The translations under genes were made by a program, and so were the position numbers. This document shows positions 11,960-22,990 of a stretch of DNA of 64,000 nucleotides, one piece after another. Where the stretch lies: contig CM056742.1 of assembly GCA_029851415.1 (NCBI GenBank), forward strand, positions 101,476,976 through 101,540,975, read 5' to 3'. The notes under the pieces are model-generated. The model was not told where the DNA came from. It was given only the letters and a program-made list of their open reading frames with translations, and ran no database searches. The DNA is from Eretmocerus hayati (taxonomy: Eukaryota; Arthropoda; Insecta; Hymenoptera; Aphelinidae). The stretch's first letter is position 1. Each line of letters starts with the position of its first letter.

Positions 11960-12835
11960 CTAATGCTCACTATGGCAAGTAATTCAAAAATTCATTGAGC
12001 AGATGGAATTGCAGGCAGAAGTAATGAACAAGATCACAGATGATGAAAATGAGGTAATTTTGAAGAAAGTTGATTTGATATCTGGAAGAGTGGATCAGTT
12101 GGGATAAGATATGAATGAGGCGCCCAATCGTCTTACAACTTTGGGAAACCCTCAATCGGATGAGTGCTCTGAGCTAACTGAACATGTTATATGTGGAACC
12201 CAAGATAGAATGATGAGAAGTAAGAATATGATTGTTCTGGGTGTAGATGGATCATTACATGCACATGATCTATTCAGCTTTCCATGTGAGCTATTCAAAG
12301 ATGCTCCATTCGCTTTGGATGGTATGTACATTATCAGACTGGGAAAATTTGATGCCGATAGATGTAGACCAATCAAGGTCGTTCTCCAAGATCAAGAGCA
12401 TGCAAGGTGGGTCCTAGTTAATTAGAAATTGTTCTGCTCGGATGAAATTAGATGTGTAAACGATAGGACTATTATGCAGAGGCAATACTTGGTAAAAGTG
12501 GAACAGTTACTTGATGGGATGAAAGCTCAGGGCTATAAGAAGTACAAAATCGAATTTGTTGGAAATATTCCCACAGTAGTTGCAGACTCAAATGCCAAGG
12601 ATGTTGCTGTAAATGAACCAAATCAAGCTCATGATAAACAATCTAATGCCAGAGATGGAACTGGATATGTTGGTTGTCAGAGGAAGCAGATGATAAATTT
12701 TCCGCAAGGAGTCCAATATAGAAATATGGCAGCCGAACCGGGTGGTGGTAGTCATAGTGTTTCGGAGGGCTACCACGGGAACGCCCCCCTGCAGCAGCAT
12801 ATTTCACAAAAAATCAAAAAACCAAGGAGGAAGTG
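11960..12835 (+). pseudogene. LINE (Jockey/CR1-type) ORF1, decayed
   Basis: ORF1 of non-LTR retrotransposons encodes an RNA-binding chaperone that packages the element RNA. A coiled-coil-like start (EQMELQAEVMNKITDDENEV, from about 11993) is followed by a SKNMIVLGVDGS segment, then RLGKFDADRCRPIKVVL, then NDRTIMQRQYLVKVEQLL and KIEFVGNIPTVV. These match the order typical of insect LINE ORF1 C-terminal domains. Stops at 12105 (TAA) and 12423 (TAG) interrupt one otherwise continuous frame, so it is dead. The tail, to TGA at about 12834, is low-complexity and basic (KKPRRK), and ORF2 follows at once. Family assignment rests on motif recognition only. Confidence 0.7.
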
Positions 12836-13271
12836 ACAATACCTCAGTATACCTCCAGAATGTAGGTGGGCTTGAGAGCAGGTTTCAGCAGTTCAGAAAT
12901 TCTTTGAGTGTGTTGTGTCAGGAGTATGATATAATATGCTTTATTGAGTCATGGCTTAACTCTGATGTGCAGGATGAAGAGATAATCCTACCAGGCTACA
13001 GGCTACACAGACTAGACAGAAATTTTGAAGCCGTGCATGAGGGCAGAGGTGGGGGGGGGGCTGCTGGTGTATATTGATATTAGATTTCCTTCAAATGTGA
13101 TATTGGCTTTCAGTGCGAATTGTGAATGCTCAGGCATATCCCTCACGGTATCGATGAAAAGAATGGCGCTTATACTCAGCTCCACCCCCCCCCCCCCCAA
13201 TTTTTTGTCATGATGCTGGGAATTATGAAAAAGCTCTCGATGAGCTTGCCGATTTGGTGGAGGAGTGTTTA
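12836..13271 (+). pseudogene. LINE ORF2 endonuclease domain, first part, frameshifted
   Basis: This is the apurinic-like endonuclease that nicks target DNA for LINE integration. The frame begins with VYLQNVGGLESRF, the usual start of the domain, and has the catalytic-Glu segment CFIESWLNS and then HRLDRN with a Gly-rich loop. A run of ten G (13051-13060) marks a frameshift: one frame stops at 13077 while the other continues the domain from GGGLLVYIDIRFPSNVI. A C-run at about 13185-13198 is a second disruption. The frame then reads YEKALDELADLVEECL up to TTA at 13269-13271, where a MITE is inserted. Confidence 0.75.
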
Positions 13272-14221
13272 TAGACCGTCAGCCAGCTGACATTTTTCGG
13301 TAGTTATTACCGCGTCGGGCTGCCACAGCTAGATCGGTCATCTGCGGTGAGGAGAAGATGACTGTGAAGTGACAGACAGGAAAGCCGTTTTCGTTCAATA
13401 AATGAACGAACATGTCGGATAATTCGATGATTGAGAATCATTTTCTACTCAAAGATCCAACGATATCCCGCCAGCTCAATTGCAAATGAGTCATCGCTGA
13501 CTAGTTGGCACACCAATTTGGCGAATCCTAGTGCCTGCCATACTCGATCAAAATTGCCAAATTTTCCAAATATTTAGAATCATTTTCGACAGTTTGGCAC
13601 TTTGATATTCGCATAGATTATCGAAAAAAATCCATCGGAAAAGCATCGCCATACTGATAGAGCGGTTCGGAATCAATCAAAACTGCGATCAAGGTTGCGT
13701 AAAATGCATTGAATTTCCTCGTGGCCGAGCGACTCAAGCGTTGACCAAGAGATGGCGTTGCGGAGCAGGGGAATTGGGTGCATTTTACGCAACTTTGATC
13801 GCAGTTTTGATTGATTCCGAACCGCCTTATCGATATGGCGATGCTTTTCCGATGGATTTTTCTTCGATAATCTATGCGAATATCACAGTGCCATACTGTA
13901 GAAAGTGATTCTAAATATTTGAAAAATCTGACAATTTTCATCAAATATGGCAAGCACTAGGAATCGCCAAATTAGTATGCCAACTGGCCAGCGATGGCTT
14001 TTTCTCAGCTGAACTGGAAGAATGTTGTTGGATTTTTGAGAAGAGAATGATTCTAAATCTCCTAATTATCCGACATGTTTGTTTATTTATTTAACGAAAA
14101 CGGAACGGCTTCCCCGTCTGTTACTTCACAGTCATCTTCTCCTCACCACAGATGACCGATCTAGCTGTGGCAGCACGACGCGAAGATAACTACCAAAAAA
14201 TGTCAGCTGGCTGACGGTCTA
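13272..14221. mobile_element. Palindromic MITE with TTA target duplication (PIF/Harbinger-like)
   Basis: The ends read TAGACCGTCAGCCAGCTGAC and its reverse complement, and both arms (about 450 bp) mirror each other around 13,750. TTA at 13269-13271 is repeated at 14222-14224. Removing the element with one TTA joins the LINE frame exactly (EECL then AKSADSEVILCGDFN), which defines both boundaries. A 3-bp TTA/TAA duplication is the hallmark of PIF/Harbinger transposons. There is no transposase, so the element is non-autonomous. Confidence 0.85.
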
Positions 14222-14224
14222 TTA

Positions 14225-14416
14225 GCCAAATCTGCAGACAGTGAAGTGATTCTTTGTGGTGATTTCAATATCGCTGGATATAACCAGAATATTGTGGAAT
14301 GTGGAATAAGAGCAACAGCTTATTCTCAATATCTGGGTGTTAGGAGTGCAGCAGAAAAATCAAAGTCCGTGGCCGATCTACTAGGATGTCTATCTTGCTT
14401 TGGCTTGCACAATATA
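14225..14416 (+). pseudogene. LINE ORF2 endonuclease domain, second part
   Basis: The frame resumes after the MITE with SEVILCGDFNIAGYNQ. GDFN is the conserved Asp/Asn motif of the LINE endonuclease active site. It continues through VADLLGCLSCFGLHNI and then meets the next insertion at 14417. Confidence 0.75.
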
Positions 14417-14714
14417 CAGTGTCCTTGAACCAACTTCAAATGAACCGGAAGACCACCTCGCCAAATTTTTTCTTTAATGATTGTTTAGGGCTCAAATAAC
14501 ATCTTGCAATTGTTTTTGGAATCACCCACGATAGGATTTTCAAATAAACCAATTTTCATTATTTTTTTTTGAAGAAAAACGTCGAAAAACGACTTTCACG
14601 CGCTTTGGTCATGATGAACGCTTGATTATATGCTTGAAATTCCACGAAAATTTCGTCAGAAAGTTCGGACGGTTCATGACACTCTATCCCAAACTATTTG
14701 CGATGTAATGCGTA

Positions 14715-16004
14715 GCACGGCGGGTCGGAAACCGGAATAGGTGAAAGTTGCGTGGACCTGGGAAATGCTTGTGGGATATGTTTTGGGATATTTTGAACAT
14801 CATTTTTCAATGAGAACCGAAAAAATCCGCCGAGGGATTTCAAAATGAAGGTGATTTCTGCATTTTTTCACCCAATTTCCCGGGGAAACCAATTTTTTCC
14901 ATTTTTCTATTGTCTCACAGCTCTGCATCGGCTCTGAAAGACCATCCCAACTCGCTGACTTGGTGTGAAAAAGTTTGGCCCTTCGAAATCTTGAATGAAA
15001 ATGCAGAGCAGATACAGTTTTCGGGATTTTTTCCATCAGACCCGAGTATATTGTCTTAATTGGCGATAGAAACATACAAAAATGGAAGATTCAGCCTCAT
15101 CATCGACAAGTCAGGCTTACAAAATCTTTATGGCTCACAAGATCATCAGTTTTGCCATGCTATAGACTATTCGTCACGCACGAAAAAGAGAAGATTAGTT
15201 ATATTCGCAATGACGAGGATTTAACCCCCTTGCGCTTAGTTGAGTTGGGGATCCCATGTTATTGGGACGATTTACCTTGGCTTTGTGCGTAGGAGGAGCT
15301 TGAGAAGTGCGAGGAGGGTCTTCTGTACTGGTCGGCCGTGGTAACTTTCGCAATGCATCAGTAAAAGTTAGTAATTTTCTTACCCGAAGAAGATTATGCA
15401 AATAATAACAGATCGAACGAAAAGGGATTGATTGATCCAACCAACTCGATAGGCGTTGAATAAGGCAACAAATTTTGATTGGTTAGGTCAACCAATCTTT
15501 TTTTTCCGTGCGATTTATGCGATACTGGCTATCATCTGTCCAGAGCATGAATCGTAACCAATAGTCTATGGCATGGCGAAACTGATAGATGAAGATGTGA
15601 GCCTATCTTGTCGATGATAGGACGGAATTTTCCATTTTTGTATGTTCCTATCGCCAATCAAGACAATATACTAGGGTTGGATGAGAAAAAAATACCGAAG
15701 ACTGTATCTGGTCTGGATTTTCATTCAAGATTTCGAAGGACCAAACTTCCTCATATCAAGTCAGCGTGTTGCGATGATCTTTCAGAGCCGATGCAGATCT
15801 GTGAGACGAAAGAAAAAATGGAAAAATTGATATCCCCGGAAAAATTGGATGGAAAAATGCAAAAATTAACTTTATTTTGAAATCCCCGGTGGATGTTTTT
15901 GGTTTTTGTTGGAAAATGATGTTCAAAATATCCCGAAACATTCCCCACAAGCATTTCCCAGGTTCACGCAACTTCCACCTATTCGGGTTTCCGACTCGCC
16001 GTGG
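14715..16004. mobile_element. Nested foldback MITE, TA target duplication
   Basis: The ends are GCACGGCGGGTCGGAAACC and, mirrored, GGTTTCCGACTCGCCGTGG. Arms at 14715-15180 and 15548-16004 mirror each other around a 370-bp loop. TA flanks both ends (14713-14714 and 16005-16006). The opposite arm of the host foldback, near 21,620, has the empty site (in reverse complement GCGTAGAGGAAG), which confirms insertion after the host palindrome formed. No transposase is present. Confidence 0.8.
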
Positions 16005-16299
16005 TACAGGAAGAGATGGGATACGCGAGTTGTGGCCAATGCTTGGCCAAAGATTCGAATGGCGAATAGAGAAGTCCAAAAATCTATATTAGAAGATTTT
16101 TAGCATGCTTACGCCTCTCTCTTTCCCACCCTTCCTCACATTGGTCTCGATAATATGTGAACAAACTCTCGGCAAGGCCCTTATAGCACAACAAAAGCTC
16201 TCACTCAGGTTCGGGAGAGCTTGCAGGTACATGCTTAGTTCTAAGATGCGATGTGCTTACTCTCACGAAGATAATTAGCTCAAATTCTGGATAGAAAAC

Positions 16300-16383
16300 A
16301 TGTGGTCGGGAGCTGAGGTGTTTCCCTTGGGGTGAAAACACGGGGATGAGGAGTCTGGAGCGGCGGATCACCCCTTCGATCAA
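16300..16383 (-). mobile_element. BEL/Pao 3' LTR remnant
   Basis: Sequence from about 16308 to 16372 (AGCTGAGGTG through GATGAGGAGTCTGGA) matches 20564-20625 in the same orientation, just inside the primer-binding site of the BEL element. Only the U5 end of the LTR remains, joined directly to the polyprotein near 16383. A deletion therefore removed most of RT, RNase H, integrase and the upstream part of the 3' LTR. Confidence 0.6.
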
Positions 16384-17163
16384 GGGGTAATTTTACCATG
16401 TGACCTAAGCTCTCATATTTTTCTAAAATATCGGCATAAGGAATCATGAGCTCTGGATTCTTGACAAGGCGTTCCTCCAGCCGCTGAAAACTTTTGAGCG
16501 CCTGAGTGCGCGAGTCACCTAGAGAGCTGGGTGGCTGCTTGAATGGCAGTCGAACCATGTATCGACCGTCTGGTAATTGAGTATCTGTCGACTGAAAGTG
16601 AGATTCACAGTCGAGCTCTTCGGGGGTGAGCTTCGGCGGAGCCCGGATGCATTTGGCCTCCAAAAAGCTCGAAGTTTCCTGATGCTCTGTGGTAGCAGTA
16701 TGATGGGTATGCACCAGGGTTTGGAGTGATTTGACCTGAGGAAGTGGTCCAGTGAGGATATATCCGAAGATAGTTTCTTGGGCGACCGGTTTATTCGGTC
16801 GTCCGTGACAAGTTTTTCCGAGGAAAATGCTCGTGAAATAGTCAGCACCGATCAGTACCTCGATCTTGTGCGATTTTGAGGGGTTGGGGCCCTTTAAATC
16901 AAGCTTCTGCAATTGAGGGGAAAAGTCACGAATATTGAATTTTGGGGGGTTATAAGCTGTAATCCGAGACAGCACCATCGCTTGGCTCGAGATTCGCTCA
17001 TCACATGAGGCAGTGCGACTAATTTCGAACGACGTCACATGCGAGGCATTACATGAATTCTCGCCACCAAGACCAGCGATCGAGGAATCGCATCGATTTT
17101 TACGTGATTTCAACGTTTGAACTAAATTTTCGAACACGTAGGATTGCTCCGAACCCGGGTCAA
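16384..17163 (-). pseudogene. BEL/Pao pol: protease-like (DUF1758) and start of RT, truncated
   Basis: On the minus strand the reading runs DPGSEQSYVFENL, then KIEVLIGADYFTSI, then KPVAQETIFGYILTGPLP, which match the retropepsin-like DUF1758 domain of BEL/Pao polyproteins. It continues with ELDCESHFQSTD, LPDGRYMVRLPFK, SSLGDSRTQALKSFQRLEERL and EKYESLGHMVK, the conserved segment ahead of the RT fingers. It stops at about 16384, where LTR sequence follows, so the RT catalytic YxDD region and integrase are absent. The element cannot be autonomous. Confidence 0.8.
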
Positions 17164-18180
17164 TAGGGTGCTTGCATGAGAAATGGAAAATAAATTTTCA
17201 TATCTTATCTGAAAGTCCTTATTTTTCAATAAATTTAGGAAAACGAATTGGAATTTTAGGACGCATAGGAACAGAGAATCAATTTTTCATGAATCGCAGT
17301 TTGGTGCCAGGCGTCCAAACGAGTTTCGTTGCGCGCCACTAACACATACATAACACATACATAGATTCGTGACATCACAGGTCAGCGCGGCTGGCAGACG
17401 GGCAGTGTGGAAATTTGCATGGAAGTCGGCGTTTTGTCGAATTATCGTCCGTAAAATTGGGCGATGGAGGGAAAAATTGATGGTACGCCTTGAAATAGTG
17501 ATGAATTGGAGCCTGGTGAGTGATTGCATCTTGCACCGTGAATAGTGACCGTGTTGAGCGAGGTAGAACAAATAATTAGCGGTGTTTGAGGCGTATCGCG
17601 TCTATGGTATTAAATAGAATTAGATTTTGTTGTAGGCTGATAAGCGCTACACGACCTTTCTGAGACAGGGATTACACTTTCAAGAGGGAAATACTTGTGT
17701 CTGAGAAGAGATGAACACTTATTTAGCCCATTAAATCAGGTACACTTCACAAGCGATACATAGCCTCAAACGCCGCCGTGTATCTCTCCTTTTACAACCA
17801 ACACAATCATTATACACAACGGAATCATTCTTCAGGTTCCACTTGAATACTACATCGAAGCACATCGTCAACATTTTCCCTGTCCACACAAATTTTCCGC
17901 ACAAAAATTCGATAGTTCACGGATGCCCTATGTATGCCCGTGCAAATCTCTTATGCCGGCTCGTCTGCAGCTGACCTATGACGTCACGAATCTATGTGTA
18001 TGTTGGTGGCGCACAAGTCGGAGCGTTTGAACGCGAGCCCACGCGGACCACCAAATTGCGATTTTTGGAAAATTATTTCTCCGTTCCTATACATCCTTCA
18101 ACTCCGATTTTTTTTCTAAAATCATGAGAAAATGAGAGTTTTTAGATAAGATACTAAGAAAATTTCATGCAAGGACCCTA
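17164..18180. mobile_element. Palindromic MITE inside the BEL protease domain
   Basis: The ends TAGGGTGCTTGCATGA and the complementary TTTCATGCAAGGACCCTA face each other, and diverged inverted arms converge near 17,670. The BEL polyprotein reads RALI on one side and DPGSEQ on the other; deleting 1017 bp (339 codons) rejoins the ALIDPGS active-site region in frame. A target duplication is not clear: AT or none fits the frame, TA does not. Confidence 0.75.
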
Positions 18181-19636
18181 TTAATGCGCGAGTGCTAACG
18201 GAATTTCCATCAGGCGTTATCACAATCATACGCGCTGTCGCAAGGAGGATTGAGCATTCTTGCTCCGTCACATAAGCACTAGAGGTATGAGTATTTGTTA
18301 GATCACTATTATTCACTACTGTATCGTCACTAAAATCGGCCGAATTGCCAGATCCATCACTGGTTTTATTGGGGGTTTTAGCAATTTTAGCCGCAGGGGC
18401 TTCCAAATCACTTTTCGGTGGTTCCTTATGGAGTAATTCATGATGACGCCCATTACAAATTTCACAATTATATAAACTCTTGCAATCTTTGATTCCATGA
18501 CCCTGAGCTGAACAATTGAAACATCTAGAGTCTTTAGAAATGAATCGCTCACGATGGTCGATAGTCAAACTTTTGAATTTTGGACAACTGTAAATTTTAT
18601 GTTTGCCCTGGCAAACGGGTCACGTAACCTGATTACTTGCTACGTGAGTACTAGACTGACTAGGCTCAGATCTAATTGGAGTACTTGTCCGCATAGTGGG
18701 GTTAGTCGACTGTTGACTAGTGGGTTTTTTGATTTCGGACATATTTTCCATCGTACGGATTCTCGTATCAAGGAATGATTTAAATTTGTCATAAGTTGGA
18801 TAATCTAAAATCTCACATGTATATTGTTCCTAACTCTGACGAGAAACTCTATCTAATTTCGGAACTGAAATGAAAACAATAAAATCACTCCACGAGTCAA
18901 CTGGTCGCACGAGGTCACGCAACGCATCCAACGCAGAATTCGATTCATCTCGCAGAGATTTCAAAGAATTCAAGTAATCGGACGTAATATCGGGAATATT
19001 CATGAAAGATTTGAGATGAAAGTTAATTTGGGTACGCTTATTCTCATACCCATCAATTAAAGTTTGCCAGGACGATGAAAAATTGATATTTCTGATTGAA
19101 ACATTGGAGAGGATTCTACTAGCGTCACCAATACGAGCGGCTTTTAAATATCGCAAACGATCAGCATCGGATGAATGAGGATGTAATTGATAGTGGACGA
19201 AAAAATGTCTTCAAATGAGGACCACTTAGCAGGATTTCCATTGAAGGTCGGCATCGGCAATTCTGGAAGCTGGAACCCCACGCCTGGCTGCTTTTGAGCT
19301 GGCGTGACGATGAGTTTTGGCAGCAATCGCAGACGTCTCGGCTTCCTGCAGCATCTCGAGGATAAAGTCTCTGGCTTGATCATAAGCCACTCCGACCACC
19401 GTGATATTTTTATTCATGAAGTAATCGTGCTGCAGGTCCGCGGTCCTGGCTTCAGCATACAGCTCTGCGTGCAAGTTCCGGCACGTATTCTATTCTTCGT
19501 TCAGTTTGGACAATTTCTCCTTCAACAGCTGCTGAGAGGGATGTGCGTGTTCTTGCACTCGGTCGAGGGTGTTAATTATCGACCCAGTAATGATGTCTTG
19601 TTTTGCGAAGAGCTTGAGGTACTCTCTACTCGACAT
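18181..19636 (-). pseudogene. BEL/Pao gag (DUF1759 and zinc knuckles), decayed
   Basis: A minus-strand start at 19636 (MSSREYLKLFAKQD) opens the Gag region. The frame then gives FQLPELPMPTFNGNPAKW and SSFEDIFSS, the DUF1759 capsid start. The capsid continues with LRYLKAARIGDASRIL and TLIDGYENKRTQINFHLKSF. Three Cys/His boxes follow: CQGKHKIYSCPKF, CFNCSAQGHGIKDC and CEICNGRHHELLH, the triple knuckle typical of BEL/Pao. Frame breaks near 19490, 19150 and 18610 and a TGA before the first knuckle show that it is dead. The 17164-18180 MITE separates it from pol. Confidence 0.8.
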
Positions 19637-20538
19637 CTTGAGGCTGATTCTGTGTGAAATCTACAAAAATTAGTAATATCGTACGATTAACGTAGAAATT
19701 TTGAGGTGCGCTCAGGCTCGCAAGTGTGGCGAAAGCGGTTGAAATAATTAGCGCGAGCCAATGAACAGCTGAGCGCGGGAGAAGATCGCTCTGAAATTGC
19801 GATCAAATCACAAGTTGCGAGTCCGGGCAGAAGCTCGAGCTGACGAGGTGAGGTGGGGTCGAGCGGTGAGTAACACGCTCACTGACGCATAAGCATAGCA
19901 TACATTACCAGCTTTGCGAAAAGTCGAGCGCGAGAGAAAGAGCGACTCGAAAGAGTGAGTGAGATAGCGCACACAGTGTACAGTGCACTACTCGAACATA
20001 TGGCCTAAACGGGAGATGTCAAATCGGCCAAGGTAGGGGTACTCAGCGAGAGAGAGACTCGCGAGAGAGACAATTAGGTGAGGTGCGCGGCGCGGGAAGA
20101 GGGGCTTGCACGCGTCAACGGCTGTTCGAACAGCACATCAGGTGATTGACTGCTATACACAGGAGAAGCTCACACGGACTAGAGTGACGTCAAAAATGCC
20201 GCGATGAAAATTTGACCAACTCGGCCGTTACAGCGATGCGAGAGAGATAGAAGATCTCTCTCGTAGATGATCCCCACGTGTAGCTGCAAGCTTACACAGG
20301 GTTTATGGGGGTCGCGCGACGATGCGTTTTTGACTTGCACGCGAGGGTGGTACAGTCACTTTTTCGTACAAAGCTTGTACGTCGCTCAGCTCGTTGATGA
20401 TGAGCAAAGAGCGAAGAAAAAGGCGCCGAAATTTGGCGCGATTGCCGCGCGGGGAATCGTGAGAATCGATTTCAAACTTACTGCGAGTGACTGAAATTCA
20501 CCATGAGATCGGTGAAAATCTGCTCCTGCCGGCTCCTC
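19637..20538 (-). other. BEL/Pao 5' untranslated leader
   Basis: Sequence between the primer-binding site and the gag start. It is purine-rich, with many GAGAGA runs on the plus strand, and carries no long conserved frame. A leader of about 900 nt is plausible for the family. Confidence 0.5.
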
Positions 20539-20557
20539 ATCCGGCTCGAAGGACCAA
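20539..20557 (-). promoter_or_regulatory. BEL/Pao tRNA primer-binding site
   Basis: On the minus strand TTGGTCCTTCGAGCCGGAT immediately follows the LTR end (TCTCGAACA). TGG just inside the LTR is the mark of a tRNA 3'-end primer site, and from memory this word is common in BEL elements. Confidence 0.6.
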
Positions 20558-21276
20558 TGTTCGAGAGCTGAGGTGCTTCCCTTGGGGTTGAAACACGAGG
20601 ATGAGGAGTCTGGATCGGGGTTGGTGATCCAAGCCAGTGATTTGTAGATTTCGTGTAACTTCACAGAAAATCACATTTATTCACTAAAGCTTACGATCCA
20701 AATACACAGTTTGTCACTCGCGTTCAGTGCACTAAATCAGTCGTGCGAGGATGCACTTCTCTCAACATCCGCGGGCACATACAAAAGGTACTTTGGTCGA
20801 TATGATCGGCTGATAGTCGATATATATTCATATATAATGAGCGATCGTTGCGTGTACGGGTAAACAAAGATCCGCCGTGGGCCTTGGTCAAGGCTGAACT
20901 GATTTAGAGCTTTTGCGAGCTCTAGAGAAGAGGTAAGGAACACGCACGGCTATTGTGGCATTGGTGACATCGAACTCAATATAATTCAACTTTTTCGGGG
21001 GGAACGAGCGAGCGCATCTCGCTGTACATATATTCGAATCCTGATTAGCATGAGAAAGAAGTTTTGAGTGCAGATGCTGAGTGAGAAACATAGAAAGTTG
21101 CTCCGAAAGAGTTCGGTATTTGATGTTTAAGATAAGAGATTGCCTCTATCTTGATGTCAGACATAGATAAGTCAGATGTAGGCAATCTATCATCTCGAAC
21201 ATCAAATGCCGAACGCTTTCGGAGCAATTTTCCATGTTTCTTACTCAGCATCTGCACTCAAAACTTCTTTTCCGTG
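20558..21276 (-). mobile_element. BEL/Pao 5' LTR carrying a small foldback
   Basis: The inner end is fixed by the primer-binding site and by homology of 20564-20625 to the 3' LTR remnant at 16308. The outer end must lie near 21276, where the right arm of the host foldback (CTTTTTATCC) starts. Without the 216-bp foldback at 21055-21270 the LTR would be about 500 bp. AT-rich sequence at 20816-20838 may contain the TATA element on the minus strand. Exact outer end and target duplication were not resolved. Confidence 0.55.
21055..21270. mobile_element. 216-bp foldback MITE in the BEL LTR
   Basis: AAAGAAGTTTTGAGTGCAGA at the left is mirrored by the complementary TCTGCACTCAAAACTTCTTT at the right. 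The arms of about 85-90 bp surround a short loop near 21,155-21,170. Confidence 0.8.
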
Positions 21277-21918
21277 CTTTTTATCCAATATTTGAGCCGA
21301 TTCTTTTCATGAGAGCAACAACATCGCATCTTAGAACTAAGATAGGACCTCCCTTCCCCTCGGACGCAAGAAGTAATGGAGATATGATGTACCTGCAAGC
21401 TCTCCCGAGCCTGAATGAGAGCTTTTGTTGTGCTATAAGGGCCTTGCCGAGAGTCCAAGGGGCGTTGTTCACATATCATCGAGACAAATGTGAGGAAGGG
21501 TGAGAAAGAGAGGGGCGTAAGCATACTCAAAATCTTCCAATATAGATTTTTGGACCTCTCTATCTGCCATTCGAATCTTTACCCAAGCATTGGCCGCAAC
21601 TCGCGTATCCTCTCTCTTCCTCTACGCATCACATTGCGAATCGTTTGGGATAGAGTGTCATGAACCGTTTGCACTTTCTGACGAGATTTTTGTGCAATTT
21701 CAAGCATATTACCGAACGTTCATCATAACCAAAGCGCGTGAGAGTCGATTTTCGACGTTTTTCCCAGAAGAAATGATGAAAATTGATTCATCTGAAAATC
21801 CAAACGTAGGTGACTTCAAAAACAATTGGAAGATGTTATCTGAGCCCTAAACAATCTTCAGGAAGAATATTTGGCGAGGTGGTCTTCCGGCTCATTCAAA
21901 GTTGGTTCAAGGACACCG

Positions 21919-22350
21919 TGCAATACCAAGGGCAATATGCTGAATGCTATATTCTACAATGTGAAGAATGCTGAATGTTCTTTGTGTACGGGACCTTCAG
22001 AAGACTCGAGTATCTTTCATGCTCCTTATAGTATTGGAATCCCTACACTAGGAAAACTTCGTCGGAATTGGATGATTATTCCTTTAATCAGAAGCCGGCT
22101 GACTATGATAAGATCAAGCTTGATTTATCTAGTGTAAAAAGGGAAGATCTCTTCAGAGATATTGAGGATATAGATGGAGCGATCGACAGATTCTACTCTA
22201 GGCTTTTTGAATTCATAAGCTGCAGTGTGCCGTACTCTCGCAGATTCCATTCGACTTACCCAGAGTGGTTTTCCCCTGGACGAGAGGTAGTGGTCAGATT
22301 GAAAGAGTCACTTAATACTGAGTACAAGCAATATCTATCGAGATTTGATC
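21919..22350 (+). pseudogene. LINE ORF2 linker between endonuclease and RT
   Basis: After the 7.5-kb insertion the LINE continues with diverged sequence and a frameshift near 22,066. A clean frame follows: LDDYSFNQKPADYDKIKLDL, DRFYSRLFEFISCSVPYS, YPEWFSPGREVVVRLKESL and YKQYLSRFD. The ADYD...VP...YP.WFS...LK...Y..Y pattern is the conserved connector of Jockey/CR1 ORF2. It is cut at about 22350 by the next insertion. Confidence 0.75.
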
Positions 22351-22990
22351 ACCGTATTTACCTGAATACAAGACGCACCATAGATAAGACGCACCCCACT
22401 TTTTGGAAGAGAAATCGGAAAATAATAAGAACCTGTAGATAAGACGCACCCGTGGATAAGACGCACTCTTATTGACTGAGTCTCGAGAAGAGTTTTGAAT
22501 AAAAAAATTCAGAACTAAAGAAAAAATGAAAAGAGGGGAATTCATTTATTTAAGCAGTATATTTGAGCTTTCTTCTGACCATTCACACTGACTCCATGAT
22601 AGTCACCTCGTTCAGCTGTCAAACGATTGAGATTCAATAGTGTACTAACTATCGACCGATGGAACTTTGATCCTCATATGTGTGAATACCGATATTACAA
22701 CGTTGCCTATTATGACGATTTCTTAGTGGTTGCCATGATTGGAAGACGTATACAAACTCAGAAATGACGTAGGCTAGCTGTGTATATTTGCGCGCGTTCA
22801 TACGAATGTAAACACAATTTGAGGACTACACAGCTGAATTTTGCAATAAATTGTTGGTGCATCTTGTACTCGGGTGCTGTCAGGAGTTTGTTCACGAAGG
22901 GAATATTAAGCACCTACAGATAAGATGCACCCTTGGTTTGTAGTGAAAAAACGGATTTTTTGGTGGGTCTTATAATCAGGTAAATACGGT
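22351..22990. mobile_element. 640-bp MITE with ACCGTATTTACCTGA termini
   Basis: ACCGTATTTACCTGAATA at the left is matched by the complementary TAATCAGGTAAATACGGT at the right. Inside, the word ATAAGACGCACC or a close variant recurs near 22383, 22438 and 22454 and as ATAAGATGCACC near 22920, so the subterminal zone is repetitive. The LINE frame (LSRFD, then SEFWSQRIICKELKAR) resumes after it. The target duplication is not certain; AT is possible. Confidence 0.8.

Larger units (their letters stand above)
14417..21918. mobile_element. 7.5-kb composite foldback element inserted in the LINE
   Basis: The termini CAGTGTCCTTGAACCAACTT (left) and the complementary AAGTTGGTTCAAGGACACCG (right) start two inverted arms. 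The left arm is 14417-16298, interrupted by a nested foldback. The right arm is 21277-21918. Without the nested element the arms are about 590 and 640 bp. Left flank is TA and right flank is TG, so a TA duplication may have decayed; CAGTG-type ends plus TA suggest Tc1/mariner. A BEL/Pao element sits at the palindrome centre. LINE coding resumes at 21919. Confidence 0.75.

Noticed and set aside
14800..15880. Paired open frames at 14800-15075 (minus) and 15608-15880 (plus) as a conserved protein
   Set aside because: They are the two mirrored arms of one nested foldback; the resemblance is due to the inverted repeat and the frames carry no known domain.
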